Shown here: one piece after another, positions 8,664 to 16,924 of the stretch
Layout: each line of letters opens with the position of its first letter
How positions within the stretch are numbered: the first letter of the stretch is position 1
Assembly: GCA_002441545.1 (NCBI GenBank)
Contig: DJWL01000001.1
Coordinates: forward strand, 1-51,386
Source of the DNA: Flavobacteriaceae bacterium UBA6231
GTDB lineage: Bacteria; Bacteroidota; Bacteroidia; Flavobacteriales; Flavobacteriaceae
Length of the DNA stretch: 51,386 nucleotides
Direction: 5' to 3'
Program-made: the position numbers and the translations under genes
The notes under the pieces: generated by a model
Databases searched by the model: none
The model's input: only the letters and a program-made list of their open reading frames with translations
What the model was told of the DNA's origin: nothing

Positions 8664-8737
8664 AATAAAATTATCGCATGACGTGATTGCTTAATGCTAA
8701 AGTTATGCTTAAAACGCTTTTATTAAACTTTAATTAT

Positions 8738-8745
8738 TAACTTTG
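8738..8745 (+). promoter_or_regulatory. -7 promoter box for tatA
   Basis: TAACTTTG matches TAnnTTTG exactly and is 19 bases upstream of the tatA start, giving a short leader of about 12 bases. The -33 element is not obvious. Confidence 0.6.
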
Positions 8746-8764
8746 TTCTTTAAAAACATACGTT

Positions 8765-8947
8765 ATGAATTTATATATGTTACCGTTGGTAATTGGAGCA
8801 CCTCAAATTATTCTGATTGTTGTAGTTGTTTTATTATTGTTTGGAGGGAAGAAAATACCTGAATTAATGAGAGGACTTGGTAGCGGCATTAAAGAGTTTA
8901 AAGACGCTAGCAAGGAAGACGATAAAAAAGACAATAAAAAAGAATAA
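8765..8947 (+). CDS. tatA: Sec-independent translocase subunit TatA/TatE
   Basis: This small (60 residue) inner-membrane protein forms the pore component of the twin-arginine translocase. It shows the TatA layout: a single hydrophobic N-terminal helix (IGAPQIILIVVVVLLLFGG), the KKIPELMRGLGSGIKEFK amphipathic helix with the conserved Phe-Gly hinge before it, and a short acidic/basic tail. An internal Met five residues in (8777) is an alternative start. It stands alone here on the plus strand, between a divergent peptidase gene and a strong bidirectional terminator; tatC is not in the window. Confidence 0.94.
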   Translation: MNLYMLPLVIGAPQIILIVVVVLLLFGGKKIPELMRGLGSGIKEFKDASKEDDKKDNKKE

Positions 8948-8960
8948 TGACTTCTTTTAA

Positions 8961-8990
8961 AAAAAGCCAACACGATGTGTTGGCTTTTTT
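8961..8990. terminator. bidirectional intrinsic terminator
   Basis: GCCAACAC (8966-8973), a GAT loop and GTGTTGGC (8977-8984) form a perfect 8-bp GC-rich stem flanked by an A run on the left and a T run on the right. It can end tatA on the plus strand and the DUF4837 gene on the minus strand. Confidence 0.93.
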
Positions 8991-9005
8991 TAATTTTTTA
9001 TCTAT

Positions 9006-9983
9006 CTATTTGATTTTTACAGAGCTAATTATTGCCTCTAATTCAAACATATAATCTCTTTTTTCAACCGAAGGCGCAAAAACAAAGCCCTCTATAACTA
9101 GCCATCTTTTATTTTCTTTATCTTCAATAGTATAATTTATAAACGGGCCAGACATAAATGCATTTTTAACATCCCAAAGGCCTTTTGTTTCTAAAGCAGG
9201 TTTTTTGTCTAAGGTTGTTTCAAAATGAAATGGTGTATAAGCGTTTTCTGTAATCATATAAGAGCCTTCAACTGGTCCAGGAATGTATTTTTCACCAATA
9301 GAATCTCTTATTTTAATAATTGTATTAACAACACTATCACTTCGTTTTACAGCTTCATATGGCAACTCATATAACATTAAATTCATGGAACCTGTTTTGA
9401 TATCCTTACGAATCCAAAAAAAATTGTTGTCTTCTTTTGCTACTCTATAAGCTGTAGGAAACTTAATACTAACACCTAATTTATCTTCAATTGACTTGTC
9501 GTTGTGTAGTGACAAATTAATACGTCTTTGTTTTTCCTTAAGTTCTTCGCTTTTAAAAGCATTAATTATTTTTGAAGCATTTGAAGTAATTTCATTTGTT
9601 ATGGCTTCTTTGCTTGGCCCTGAAACAACCACAACTTTTTGTGGTTTGGCATAGACATCATCAAAAACTGCAAATGCTGCTTTATCGTGTGTTTCTATTT
9701 TTAAAATCGTTCTATTTTTGGTAACAAAGCCACTAAAAACCGAAGGGGGAATTTGGTTCATGCTAAACATAGGTTCGTCTTGTGGCAACCCATCAACAGT
9801 TGTTGCTAGTATGGATCTAATAGATTCTCCCACACTTCCACTCCACATATCATTATCAACAACAACCGATATGTTATTGATGTTTCCCGAAGAGTCAGAA
9901 AGTATTTTATTATTTTTTGATTTGTCGTCTCCACATGAGAAAATAAGGGCTAATAGTAATGTAATTAAAAAAGATTTTTTCAT
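9006..9983 (-). CDS. DUF4837 family lipoprotein
   Basis: A 325-residue secreted lipoprotein of unknown function, typical of Bacteroidota. The signal peptide ends at a lipobox with Cys17 (LALIFSCGDD). The body begins with NNISVVVDNDMWSGSVGESIRSI, followed by the repeated-looking segments characteristic of DUF4837, and no enzyme motif is visible. It lies 24 bases downstream of the MltD-like gene, so a cell-envelope role is likely but unproven. The stop is next to the bidirectional terminator. Confidence 0.8.
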   Translation of the reverse strand: MKKSFLITLLLALIFSCGDDKSKNNKILSDSSGNINNISVVVDNDMWSGSVGESIRSILATTVDGLPQDEPMFSMNQIPPSVFSGFVTKNRTILKIETHDKAAFAVFDDVYAKPQKVVVVSGPSKEAITNEITSNASKIINAFKSEELKEKQRRINLSLHNDKSIEDKLGVSIKFPTAYRVAKEDNNFFWIRKDIKTGSMNLMLYELPYEAVKRSDSVVNTIIKIRDSIGEKYIPGPVEGSYMITENAYTPFHFETTLDKKPALETKGLWDVKNAFMSGPFINYTIEDKENKRWLVIEGFVFAPSVEKRDYMFELEAIISSVKIK

Positions 9984-10007
9984 GATTTAATTAAAGTTAA
10001 AAGGAAC

Positions 10008-11561
10008 TTATCCTTTTGATATTTTAAGTTTCATTCCTGGTTTTAAATGATTACCACTAATATCGTTCCAATCTTTAATATTTTGAACAGAAACTCCGGA
10101 AAATTTTTGAGAGATGCTCCATAAGGAATCTCCTTCTTTAACCGTATAGTACTCTCCATTTCCAGAATTTTGCTTATGAACAGTAGTTTTAGCTACGGTA
10201 GAACTTGTCACAAAATGAGGTTTTGTTGGATAAATAGTTAGCCGTTGCCCTACACTTATATTGTTGGTTCTTAAACCATTCCATTGTTTAATTTGACTTA
10301 CTCTAACACCATAATGTCGTGCAATTTTTCCTAAAAAATCTCCTGATTTAACCCGATAAGTTGTTTTGCTATCTGCTTCAAAAAACTGCGGTAATGGTTT
10401 TTCGCGTTTATCAAATTCTGCCTTAGCATAAGCATAAATTTGTTTTTCATTATTTACAAAAGGGCCAATTACGTTTCTAGGTAAACGCAAAGTATAGTTT
10501 TCATCTTTAATAAACGGTATGATATCTAATTTATATGACGGATTTAAAAACTGCAATTCTTCAACTGGAACTCCTGTTACTTCTGAAACCTGATCAAACG
10601 TTATCATTTGTTTTACTATCACAGTATCTGTTTCTTTATAAGCAAATTCTGGTTTAGCCTTCTTAAATCCATGTTCTTCTGCATATTCAAAAATATACAT
10701 GGTAGCTAAAAATGCAGGTAAATACCCAGCTGTTTCACGAGGTAAATTATGTCTGATATTCCAATAATTTTGATAACCTCCTGAACGTCTAATGGCTTTT
10801 GTTACATTTCCTGGGCCAGAATTATAAGCCGCTAATGCTAAATCCCAATCACCAAAGATTTCATATAGCTTTGATAAATATTTGGTGGCTGCTTCAGTAG
10901 ATTTAATAGGATCACATCTTTCATCAACATAACTACTTACATCTAATCCATACATTTTACCCGTGCTGTACATAAATTGCCATAAACCTGTAGCACCAAC
11001 ACGAGATTTTACCCTTGGTTTAAGAGCAGACTCTACGATTGATAAATATTTGATTTCAAGAGGGAGATCATGGCTATCCAACTCACGCTCAAACATAGGA
11101 AAATAATATGCACTTAAAGTAATAAGCTTTTGAAGTGTTTCCCTTCTGTTTTTTAAATATGATTTAATAACACTTTCTAACCCTGGGTTGTATTCAACAT
11201 TAAACGGTGTTTTGGCACTAAGCTCCTTTAATCTTGCTTTTAGTGTATCTGTGGAAAGTTGAGGATAATCAACTTCTTCATAAGTAAGGTCTGTAATTGA
11301 ATTATAAATGGTATCAAACAAATCATTGCTATACAACTCTTCCAACCACTTTTCGTCTAAGTTTGCAGCATGGTCATTATCCAAAAAACTTAAAGCTGAA
11401 ATACTATCTATTTCAGCTTTAATAACCTTACTCAGGTCTATGCTCCCATCGATCAAAGAATCGTTTAATTTGATTTTTTGAGAAAATAAAGAATCTTTCG
11501 TTTGCCCGAAACCGAGTCCTATATTTGCTATTAAAACTATTATGAAAATTCGCAATGCCAT
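10008..11561 (-). CDS. mltD: MltD-like lytic transglycosylase with LysM domains
   Basis: A periplasmic or outer-membrane murein transglycosylase of 517 residues. A cleavable signal peptide (about 1-20) precedes a helical linker, then an SLT domain (about 155-300) with the catalytic Glu177 in LSIVESALKP, followed by GATGLWQFMYSTGKMYGL and AYNSGPGNV. A degenerate LysM-like stretch lies near 315-365 and two clear LysM repeats follow: YRVKSGDFLGKIARHYGV (about 404-447) and YTVKEGDSLWSISQKF (about 472-515). It would cleave glycan strands to 1,6-anhydroMurNAc ends. It is co-oriented with, and 24 bases upstream of, the DUF4837 lipoprotein. Confidence 0.93.
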   Translation of the reverse strand: MALRIFIIVLIANIGLGFGQTKDSLFSQKIKLNDSLIDGSIDLSKVIKAEIDSISALSFLDNDHAANLDEKWLEELYSNDLFDTIYNSITDLTYEEVDYPQLSTDTLKARLKELSAKTPFNVEYNPGLESVIKSYLKNRRETLQKLITLSAYYFPMFERELDSHDLPLEIKYLSIVESALKPRVKSRVGATGLWQFMYSTGKMYGLDVSSYVDERCDPIKSTEAATKYLSKLYEIFGDWDLALAAYNSGPGNVTKAIRRSGGYQNYWNIRHNLPRETAGYLPAFLATMYIFEYAEEHGFKKAKPEFAYKETDTVIVKQMITFDQVSEVTGVPVEELQFLNPSYKLDIIPFIKDENYTLRLPRNVIGPFVNNEKQIYAYAKAEFDKREKPLPQFFEADSKTTYRVKSGDFLGKIARHYGVRVSQIKQWNGLRTNNISVGQRLTIYPTKPHFVTSSTVAKTTVHKQNSGNGEYYTVKEGDSLWSISQKFSGVSVQNIKDWNDISGNHLKPGMKLKISKG

Positions 11562-11638
11562 GTGTTTTTTTGTTTATTTATAAACGATGGTATTGCTAAA
11601 ATCGTATTTTTTAGCTTAAATAGAAAATTTTAATTGAT

Positions 11639-12826
11639 TTATTCTAAAATAGCTGCAATTCCTGGTAATACAATTCCTTCTAAACTTTCTAACATAGCAC
11701 CACCTCCAGTACTTACATAACTTACTTTATCTTCAAAGCCAAATTGCTTTACGGCAGCAACAGAATCACCTCCTCCAACTAAAGAAAAAGCTCCGTTTTT
11801 AGTTGATTCTGCTATAGAATTTCCTAATGCAATGGTTCCTTTTGCAAAACTTTCCATTTCAAAAACACCTAATGGGCCATTCCACAAAATTGTTTTGCTT
11901 TCCATAACTATATCATGAAAAATAGCAAGAGATTTTGGTCCGGCATCAACACCTTCCCATCCATCTGGAATTTTGTCAATATCTACTATTTGGGTATTGG
12001 CATCATTACTAAAGTTGTCTGCTGCAATCACATCAACAGGAATATGCACTTTAACATTTTTTTCTTTTGCCTGTTTTAAAATCTCTAAAGCAAGTTCCAT
12101 TTTATCATCTTCACAAATAGAATTTCCTATTTTTCCTCCTTGAGCTTTAACAAAAGTAAATGACATACCTCCACCAATAATTAAGTGGTCCACTTTGTCT
12201 AAAATGTTTTCAATAATAGTGATTTTTGAAGACACTTTAGCGCCTCCAAGTACTGCTAGCACTGGTTTTTCTCCTGTTTTCATTACTTTTTCAATGCTTT
12301 CAATTTCTTGAGCTAGTAAATATCCAAAACATTTACTGTTTGGGAAAAAATCTGCTACAATAGTTGTGGAAGCATGCGCTCTGTGAGCCGTTCCAAAGGC
12401 ATCATTCACATAAATATCTCCTAACTTAGAAAGTTGTTCAGAAAATGCTTTATCACCAGCTTCTTCCTCTTTGTGAAAACGTAAATTTTCAAGTAACAAA
12501 ATTTGGCCTGGTTCCAAACTTGCTGCTGCAGCTTCTGCTTTTGGACCTACGCATTGATCAACAAATTTCACTTCAACTCCTAAAATATCTTCAACTTTTT
12601 GAGCAATATGCCTTAATGAAAACTGGTCTTGAACTCCTTTTGGTCTTCCTAAGTGAGACATTAATATACAGCTACCACCATCTTCTAAAATTTTTATAAT
12701 GGTTGGTTTTGCAGATACAATTCTAGTGTCATCAGTAACTTCAAATTTTTCATTTAAAGGCACATTAAAATCTACACGTATTAAAGCTTTTTTGTTTGCG
12801 AAATTAAAATCGTTAAGCGTTTTCAT
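11639..12826 (-). CDS. pgk: phosphoglycerate kinase
   Basis: This glycolytic enzyme transfers the phosphate of 1,3-bisphosphoglycerate to ADP. The 395-residue length is standard for bacteria. Visible signatures are KKALIRVDFNVPLNE at the N-terminus, MSHLGRPKG, NDAFGTAHRAHAST, LGGAKVSSKITIIENIL, WNGPLGVFE and the C-terminal GGGDSVAAVKQFG nucleotide site. It is a single gene with its own promoter upstream, on the strand opposite holB. Confidence 0.98.
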   Translation of the reverse strand: MKTLNDFNFANKKALIRVDFNVPLNEKFEVTDDTRIVSAKPTIIKILEDGGSCILMSHLGRPKGVQDQFSLRHIAQKVEDILGVEVKFVDQCVGPKAEAAAASLEPGQILLLENLRFHKEEEAGDKAFSEQLSKLGDIYVNDAFGTAHRAHASTTIVADFFPNSKCFGYLLAQEIESIEKVMKTGEKPVLAVLGGAKVSSKITIIENILDKVDHLIIGGGMSFTFVKAQGGKIGNSICEDDKMELALEILKQAKEKNVKVHIPVDVIAADNFSNDANTQIVDIDKIPDGWEGVDAGPKSLAIFHDIVMESKTILWNGPLGVFEMESFAKGTIALGNSIAESTKNGAFSLVGGGDSVAAVKQFGFEDKVSYVSTGGGAMLESLEGIVLPGIAAILE

Positions 12827-12912
12827 TTTGTTTATTGTTTTTTATCTTTTTTTTAAAAATTAATGTTTTCATTTTTACTGAAAAACAATGTTTTAGAGAG
12901 CTAATTCTTTCA

Positions 12913-12920
12913 CAAATGTA
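12913..12920 (-). promoter_or_regulatory. -7 promoter box for pgk
   Basis: On the minus strand the sequence is TACATTTG, an exact match to TAnnTTTG. It would give a leader of about 80 bases before the pgk start at 12826. Confidence 0.6.
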
Positions 12921-13094
12921 ATTAATTAAAAATAGGTGTAAAACGTGTTTTTTTACGAAAACGATTGAGGTGCAAATATTTTTTCAAAATCAATATTTTT
13001 GTCCAAAAAATGTGTATTAAAGAGACCCTTCATGAAATCGAGCTGCTGATTTATTTCAAATTAAATTTTAAAAAACAAAATGAAAAAAATTATG

Positions 13095-13102
13095 TAGGTT
13101 TG
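13095..13102 (+). promoter_or_regulatory. -7 promoter box directly before holB
   Basis: TAGGTTTG matches TAnnTTTG exactly, but the holB start codon follows after only 4 bases. If real, the transcript would start at or just inside the ATG, meaning a leaderless mRNA. No other convincing box is seen in the 280-base gap on this strand. Confidence 0.45.
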
Positions 13103-13106
13103 TTTT

Positions 13107-14261
13107 ATGCTTTTTGAAGATATATTAGGACAAGAATACATAAAAAAACATCTTACACAAAGTGTAGATAATGGTAGAATTCCACATGCTCAATTGTTTG
13201 TTGGCCCTGAAGGTTGTGGAACGTTACCCATGGCCATTGCTTATGCTCAGTATATTTTATGCAATAACACAAAGGGCGAAAACAATAATGGAATACAAGC
13301 TTGCAACCTAAAATTTAATGGTTTTTCGCATCCTGATTTACATTTTGCTTTTCCGGTAACTACAACTGATAAAATAAATAGTCATCCTGTTTCTAATCAT
13401 TTTATGACTGAATGGAGACAACTTTTAGAAAAGCAACCTTATGGTAATTTATTCGATTGGTATAAACAACTTGGCGTTGATAATAAGCAAGGACAAATTG
13501 GAGTTGATGAAGCTGTTGAAATTGTAAAATCACTTTCGTTAAAATCCTATGAAGGTGGCTATAAAATCATGTTGATTTGGATGGCTGAAAAAATGAATAG
13601 TGCTTGTGCTAATAAGTTATTAAAGCTCATAGAAGAACCACCAAGTAAAACCATATTTATTTTAATTGCTGAAGATGAAGAACAGATTATAAACACTATA
13701 AAATCACGCTGTCAAGTGCTTCATTTTTCACCTTTATCAGAAAATGTTATAAAACGTGGACTTATTAAAATTTATGGTTTAGATGAGGCTGTGGCTACAA
13801 AAATAGCAGCTCAATCTAACGGTAACTTTAACAAAGCTTGTGATTTAATTTATCAAGATTCTGAAGACTTACAGTTTGAAGAATGGTTTATCTTTTGGAT
13901 TAGGAGTGCTTTTAAAGCTAAAGGAAATAAAGCAGCAATTCATGATTTGATTAACTGGAGTGACGATATAGCCAAAACTGGTAGAGAAACCCAAAAACAA
14001 TTTTTGCAATTTTGTCTAAACTTTTTCAGACAAGCCTTACTGTTAAATTATAATGCTTCTCAACTGGTTTATCTTCAACCAAAAACAGATACTTTTAAAT
14101 TAGAAAAATTTGCGCCATTTGTTCATGATGGTAATATTTTAGAAATTAGTGATGAACTTCAGGATGCTATTTACCACATTGAAAGAAATGGTAATTCTAA
14201 AATTATCTTAACAGATTTGTCAATAAAGCTTACGCGATTACTTCATAAAAATTCTGCTTAA
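13107..14261 (+). CDS. holB: DNA polymerase III subunit delta prime
   Basis: This clamp-loader subunit (384 residues) resembles the AAA+ clamp-loader proteins. The N-terminal LFEDILGQEYIKKHLTQSV and PHAQLFVGPEGCGTLPMAIAYA show a Walker-A-like loop that lacks the Lys, as usual for the non-hydrolysing delta prime subunit. Further motifs are GGYKIMLIWMAEKMN, CANKLLKLIEEPPSKTIFIL and the sensor IKSRCQVLHF. The four Cys of the zinc module are not evident. The start gives the usual N-terminus close to GQ. The stop overlaps the next gene (TAATG), indicating translational coupling with the lipid kinase. Confidence 0.92.
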   Translation: MLFEDILGQEYIKKHLTQSVDNGRIPHAQLFVGPEGCGTLPMAIAYAQYILCNNTKGENNNGIQACNLKFNGFSHPDLHFAFPVTTTDKINSHPVSNHFMTEWRQLLEKQPYGNLFDWYKQLGVDNKQGQIGVDEAVEIVKSLSLKSYEGGYKIMLIWMAEKMNSACANKLLKLIEEPPSKTIFILIAEDEEQIINTIKSRCQVLHFSPLSENVIKRGLIKIYGLDEAVATKIAAQSNGNFNKACDLIYQDSEDLQFEEWFIFWIRSAFKAKGNKAAIHDLINWSDDIAKTGRETQKQFLQFCLNFFRQALLLNYNASQLVYLQPKTDTFKLEKFAPFVHDGNILEISDELQDAIYHIERNGNSKIILTDLSIKLTRLLHKNSA

Positions 14262-15184
14262 TGTTAGTGGATTCTGTAAAATGGTTTGTTGTTATAAATC
14301 CAACTTCTGGAAATGGAAAAAGCCTAAAGAAGTGGCCTGAAATAAAACGCCTTTTAGAAGAAAACCATTTTCATTATGAATTTGCTTTTACAGAACATTC
14401 AAAACATAGCGTTTCTTTAGTTCAAAAAGCTATTGAAAAAGGATTTAGAAACATCATTTGTGTTGGTGGAGATGGAACAATTCATAATACCTTAAATGGT
14501 ATTATGCTACAGAAAATTACACATTCTAAAGACATACATGTCGGAATCATTCCCATTGGAACAGGGAATGATTGGATAAAGACTCATCAAATTCCAATGA
14601 ATATATATCTAGCTATAGAAACCATTAAAAAAGGGAAAATAACTTGTCAAGATGTTGGAAAAATTGAGTTTGAAAATCAAAAAAATGCTCCAGTATATTT
14701 TAACAATTTAGCTGGTGTAGGTTTTGATGGTTTTGTAGTTAATAAAGTCCAAAAATACAAATCGCTAGGCGCTTTAGCTTATTTATTTGGTGCCATTATT
14801 GGGTTGTTTTTATTTAAAAACTTCCATTCTACAACTTATATTAATTCAAAAAAATATTCAGGAAATACTCTAATGGTTTTAGTTGGTCTATGCAAATTTT
14901 CTGGCGGAGGTATGCAGCTCACTAAAACACCAAATCCTTTTGATGGTTTATTTGATGTGAGTATTGTAAAAAACATAGGTAAACTTGAAATTCTGAAAAA
15001 CATGGGGAATTTGTTTAATGGTAAACTATCCAATCATAAAAAAGTAGAATCTATTAAATCTAATCATATAGAAATTATAATAAATCAAGATGAAAAACCT
15101 TTTATTCAAGCTGATGGCGAGTTAATTGGGATGGGAAATATTTCTTTGCAAATAATTCCTCAGTCTTTTTCTTTTTATTCTTAA
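14261..15184 (+). CDS. diacylglycerol/lipid kinase family protein (YegS/BmrU-like)
   Basis: A soluble lipid kinase of 307 residues that would phosphorylate diacylglycerol or a related lipid with ATP. The catalytic-domain signatures are NPTSGNGKS near residue 13, VGGDGTIHNTLNG (GGDGT motif) and PIGTGNDW, then GVGFDGFVVNKV and a C-terminal QADGE. The true substrate (diacylglycerol, sphingoid base or other) cannot be told from sequence. It is translationally coupled to holB and ends at a strong terminator. Confidence 0.92.
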   Translation: MLVDSVKWFVVINPTSGNGKSLKKWPEIKRLLEENHFHYEFAFTEHSKHSVSLVQKAIEKGFRNIICVGGDGTIHNTLNGIMLQKITHSKDIHVGIIPIGTGNDWIKTHQIPMNIYLAIETIKKGKITCQDVGKIEFENQKNAPVYFNNLAGVGFDGFVVNKVQKYKSLGALAYLFGAIIGLFLFKNFHSTTYINSKKYSGNTLMVLVGLCKFSGGGMQLTKTPNPFDGLFDVSIVKNIGKLEILKNMGNLFNGKLSNHKKVESIKSNHIEIIINQDEKPFIQADGELIGMGNISLQIIPQSFSFYS

Positions 15185-15188
15185 AAAC

Positions 15189-15222
15189 AAAAAACACCAA
15201 ACAAATGTTTGGTGTTTTTTTT
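15189..15222. terminator. bidirectional intrinsic terminator
   Basis: AAAACACCAAAC (15191-15202), an AAAT loop and GTTTGGTGTTTT (15207-15218) form a 12-bp perfect stem with A and T runs on the sides. It separates the convergent lipid kinase and OmpH-like genes and can serve both. Confidence 0.92.
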
Positions 15223-15256
15223 ATAAAACTCTAATTTTCAATATTTTAAAGTCAAA

Positions 15257-15772
15257 TTATTTTTTATATTCTTTATTTAAAGCATCCAAAATTGTTTGTG
15301 TTAAATCATTTTCTTCAGTACCATATAATACAGTAGCTGCTGCATCACTTGTTCCTAAAATGTATGTATAACCATTAGTTTTACCATAATCTTTTACAAA
15401 TCCTTTTACTTTAACAATTAAAGTGTCAATTTCTGTTTGAAATGACTGTTGAATTTGTTGTTGTTCAGTTTGCATTTGCTGTTTAAGCATTTGCTGTTTT
15501 TGACCAAGCTCTTGGTATTTTTCTTGTTGAGCTTTTGGAGACATTTTATTAGCTGTGGCTTGAAATGTTTGCGCTTCTAATTGAAACGCTTGCCCTATAC
15601 TATCTGCTCTTTTTTGAAAAGCAGCATCTTTAGTTTGATATTTAGTTTCAAGATCTTTTTTTCCTTGATAATCATTAATAACTTTTCCATTATCAATATA
15701 CCCTATTTTTTGTTCTTTTTGACAAGATGTAAATGCTAATAGAACAATTACTACATATAAAATATTTTTCAT
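15257..15772 (-). CDS. OmpH/Skp family periplasmic chaperone-like lipoprotein
   Basis: A 171-residue secreted protein with a lipobox at Cys17 (LLAFTSCQKE). It has the OmpH/Skp pattern: a short IGYIDNGKVINDYQG strand-turn at the N-terminus, a long Gln-rich coiled coil (about 45-125, AQQEKYQELGQKQQMLKQQM) and a C-terminal KDYGKTNGYTYILGTSDAA segment. Skp proteins hold unfolded outer-membrane proteins in the periplasm. The lipid anchor distinguishes it from soluble Skp. It stands alone with its own promoter; bamA is not nearby. Confidence 0.87.
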   Translation of the reverse strand: MKNILYVVIVLLAFTSCQKEQKIGYIDNGKVINDYQGKKDLETKYQTKDAAFQKRADSIGQAFQLEAQTFQATANKMSPKAQQEKYQELGQKQQMLKQQMQTEQQQIQQSFQTEIDTLIVKVKGFVKDYGKTNGYTYILGTSDAAATVLYGTEENDLTQTILDALNKEYKK

Positions 15773-15794
15773 TTTTAGTTTTTTAAATTTTGAA

Positions 15795-15802
15795 CAAAAG
15801 TA
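15795..15802 (-). promoter_or_regulatory. -7 promoter box for the OmpH-like gene
   Basis: The minus strand reads TACTTTTG, an exact TAnnTTTG match, 22 bases before the start codon at 15772. The rest of the 15773-15994 gap holds only a short CGGA-TT-TCCG inverted repeat near 15832 and nothing gene-like. Confidence 0.55.
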
Positions 15803-15994
15803 GGAAAGTAAAATAGAATTTAATGCGGATTTCCGTGAGTTTTTGCACTATAACAAAAAATTATTGTAACTAAAACGAAATATTGTTTTTAACTATCAAA
15901 AAAGAAGCGATTAGAAGCCTTTTAACCGCACTTTAAAAAAGGGAAAGGTATTTGGCTGTTTTGGAGCTTTTGGAGTTAAGCACAAGCGTGTAAA

Positions 15995-16861
15995 TTAGTT
16001 TTTATTGTTTTTAACACAGTAAACAATGGAAGAATGCTCTTTTGAAGTTATTGCTTTTAAATTTGAAAGACTTCCAATTAGAAAAGCTCGAATAGGATTC
16101 ATTTTCCCTGTTTTATATTTTTCAGAAAGAAGACTCACGTAAAAAGCATCAAACAACATGGGATACGTTTTTACCACATGCATGTTTTCTTTTGAAACTA
16201 ATTTACTTATTGAAGTTTTTGAAAAATGCCATAGGTGTCTTGGCACATCAAAAGCTGCCCAAAAGTTTTTATAAAATTTGGCGTCATAACTTTTAAAATT
16301 TGGAACAGCAATAATTAGAGTTCCGTTTACTTTCAAAAGTTTTTTAAAAATTGTAATGTGTTCATTTAAATTTGGTATATGTTCTAACACATGCCAGAGC
16401 GTAATAACATCAAAACTTGAAGGCTCAAGTCTCAAAAGATTTTCTGAATTAAATACAGAATTCCCTGTTTTATTATTCGCAATTTTTCTGGCGTCATCAT
16501 TAGGTTCAATTCCATGAACATTCCAACCATTGTTTTTGGCTATTTGAAGAAAATCTCCTGTTCCACAACCAAAATCCAAAAGAGACTTCCCTTTGCTAGA
16601 ATAAGTATTAATGAGTTTTAGTTTTCTTTTTAGAGCTATTCTTTTAATACTATGATATGTTTTTTCAAAAAGATTTCTCTTAGAATCTGTATGGGAAATA
16701 TAGTCTTCGCTTTTATAGTAATCTGGCAACTTTTCAATTAAAGGTTGTGGAGAGGTTTCTAAAAAATCAAACTCTACATTGGTAATTAAATCAAAACTTT
16801 CTCCTGAAACGGAGAAATCTTTAACTGATAAATAGATTATTTGTTCTTTTTTATTATCCAA
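15995..16861 (-). CDS. class I SAM-dependent methyltransferase
   Basis: A 288-residue methyltransferase of the Rossmann-fold class. The SAM-binding motif I is LLDFGCGTGDFLQIA, followed by the acidic motif II VHGIEPND, and LWHVLEHIPN marks motif IV. The N-terminal part (DHS-like SVKDFSVSGESFDLI, YYKSEDYISHTDSKRNLFE) is a pattern I recognise from Bacteroidota but whose substrate is unknown. It lies 63 bases downstream of mnmG on the same strand, with a parS-type site between them. The context suggests neither a tRNA nor a polysaccharide target with confidence. Confidence 0.85.
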   Translation of the reverse strand: MDNKKEQIIYLSVKDFSVSGESFDLITNVEFDFLETSPQPLIEKLPDYYKSEDYISHTDSKRNLFEKTYHSIKRIALKRKLKLINTYSSKGKSLLDFGCGTGDFLQIAKNNGWNVHGIEPNDDARKIANNKTGNSVFNSENLLRLEPSSFDVITLWHVLEHIPNLNEHITIFKKLLKVNGTLIIAVPNFKSYDAKFYKNFWAAFDVPRHLWHFSKTSISKLVSKENMHVVKTYPMLFDAFYVSLLSEKYKTGKMNPIRAFLIGSLSNLKAITSKEHSSIVYCVKNNKN

Positions 16862-16902
16862 AAGTTCGGTGCTATTTTAACTACTTGTTTTAAAAATTAA
16901 AA

Positions 16903-16918
16903 TGTTCCACGTGGAACC
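16903..16918. promoter_or_regulatory. parS-type ParB-binding site 1
   Basis: TGTTCCACGTGGAACC is a 16-mer palindrome except for its last base (15 of 16 positions match the perfect parS-type palindrome TGTTCCACGTGGAACA). It lies between the mnmG stop and the methyltransferase start. The family consensus is TGTTnCACGTGnAACA. Confidence 0.8.
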
Positions 16919-16924
16919 TTCAAA

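Noticed and set aside
11595..11625. GCTAAAA/TTTTAGC stem between pgk and the MltD-like gene
   Set aside because: Only 7 bp, AT-rich and without a T run, so not convincing as a terminator.
15832..15850. CGGA-TT-TCCG inverted repeat upstream of the OmpH-like gene
   Set aside because: A 4-bp arm pair is too short to call an operator; no second copy was seen.
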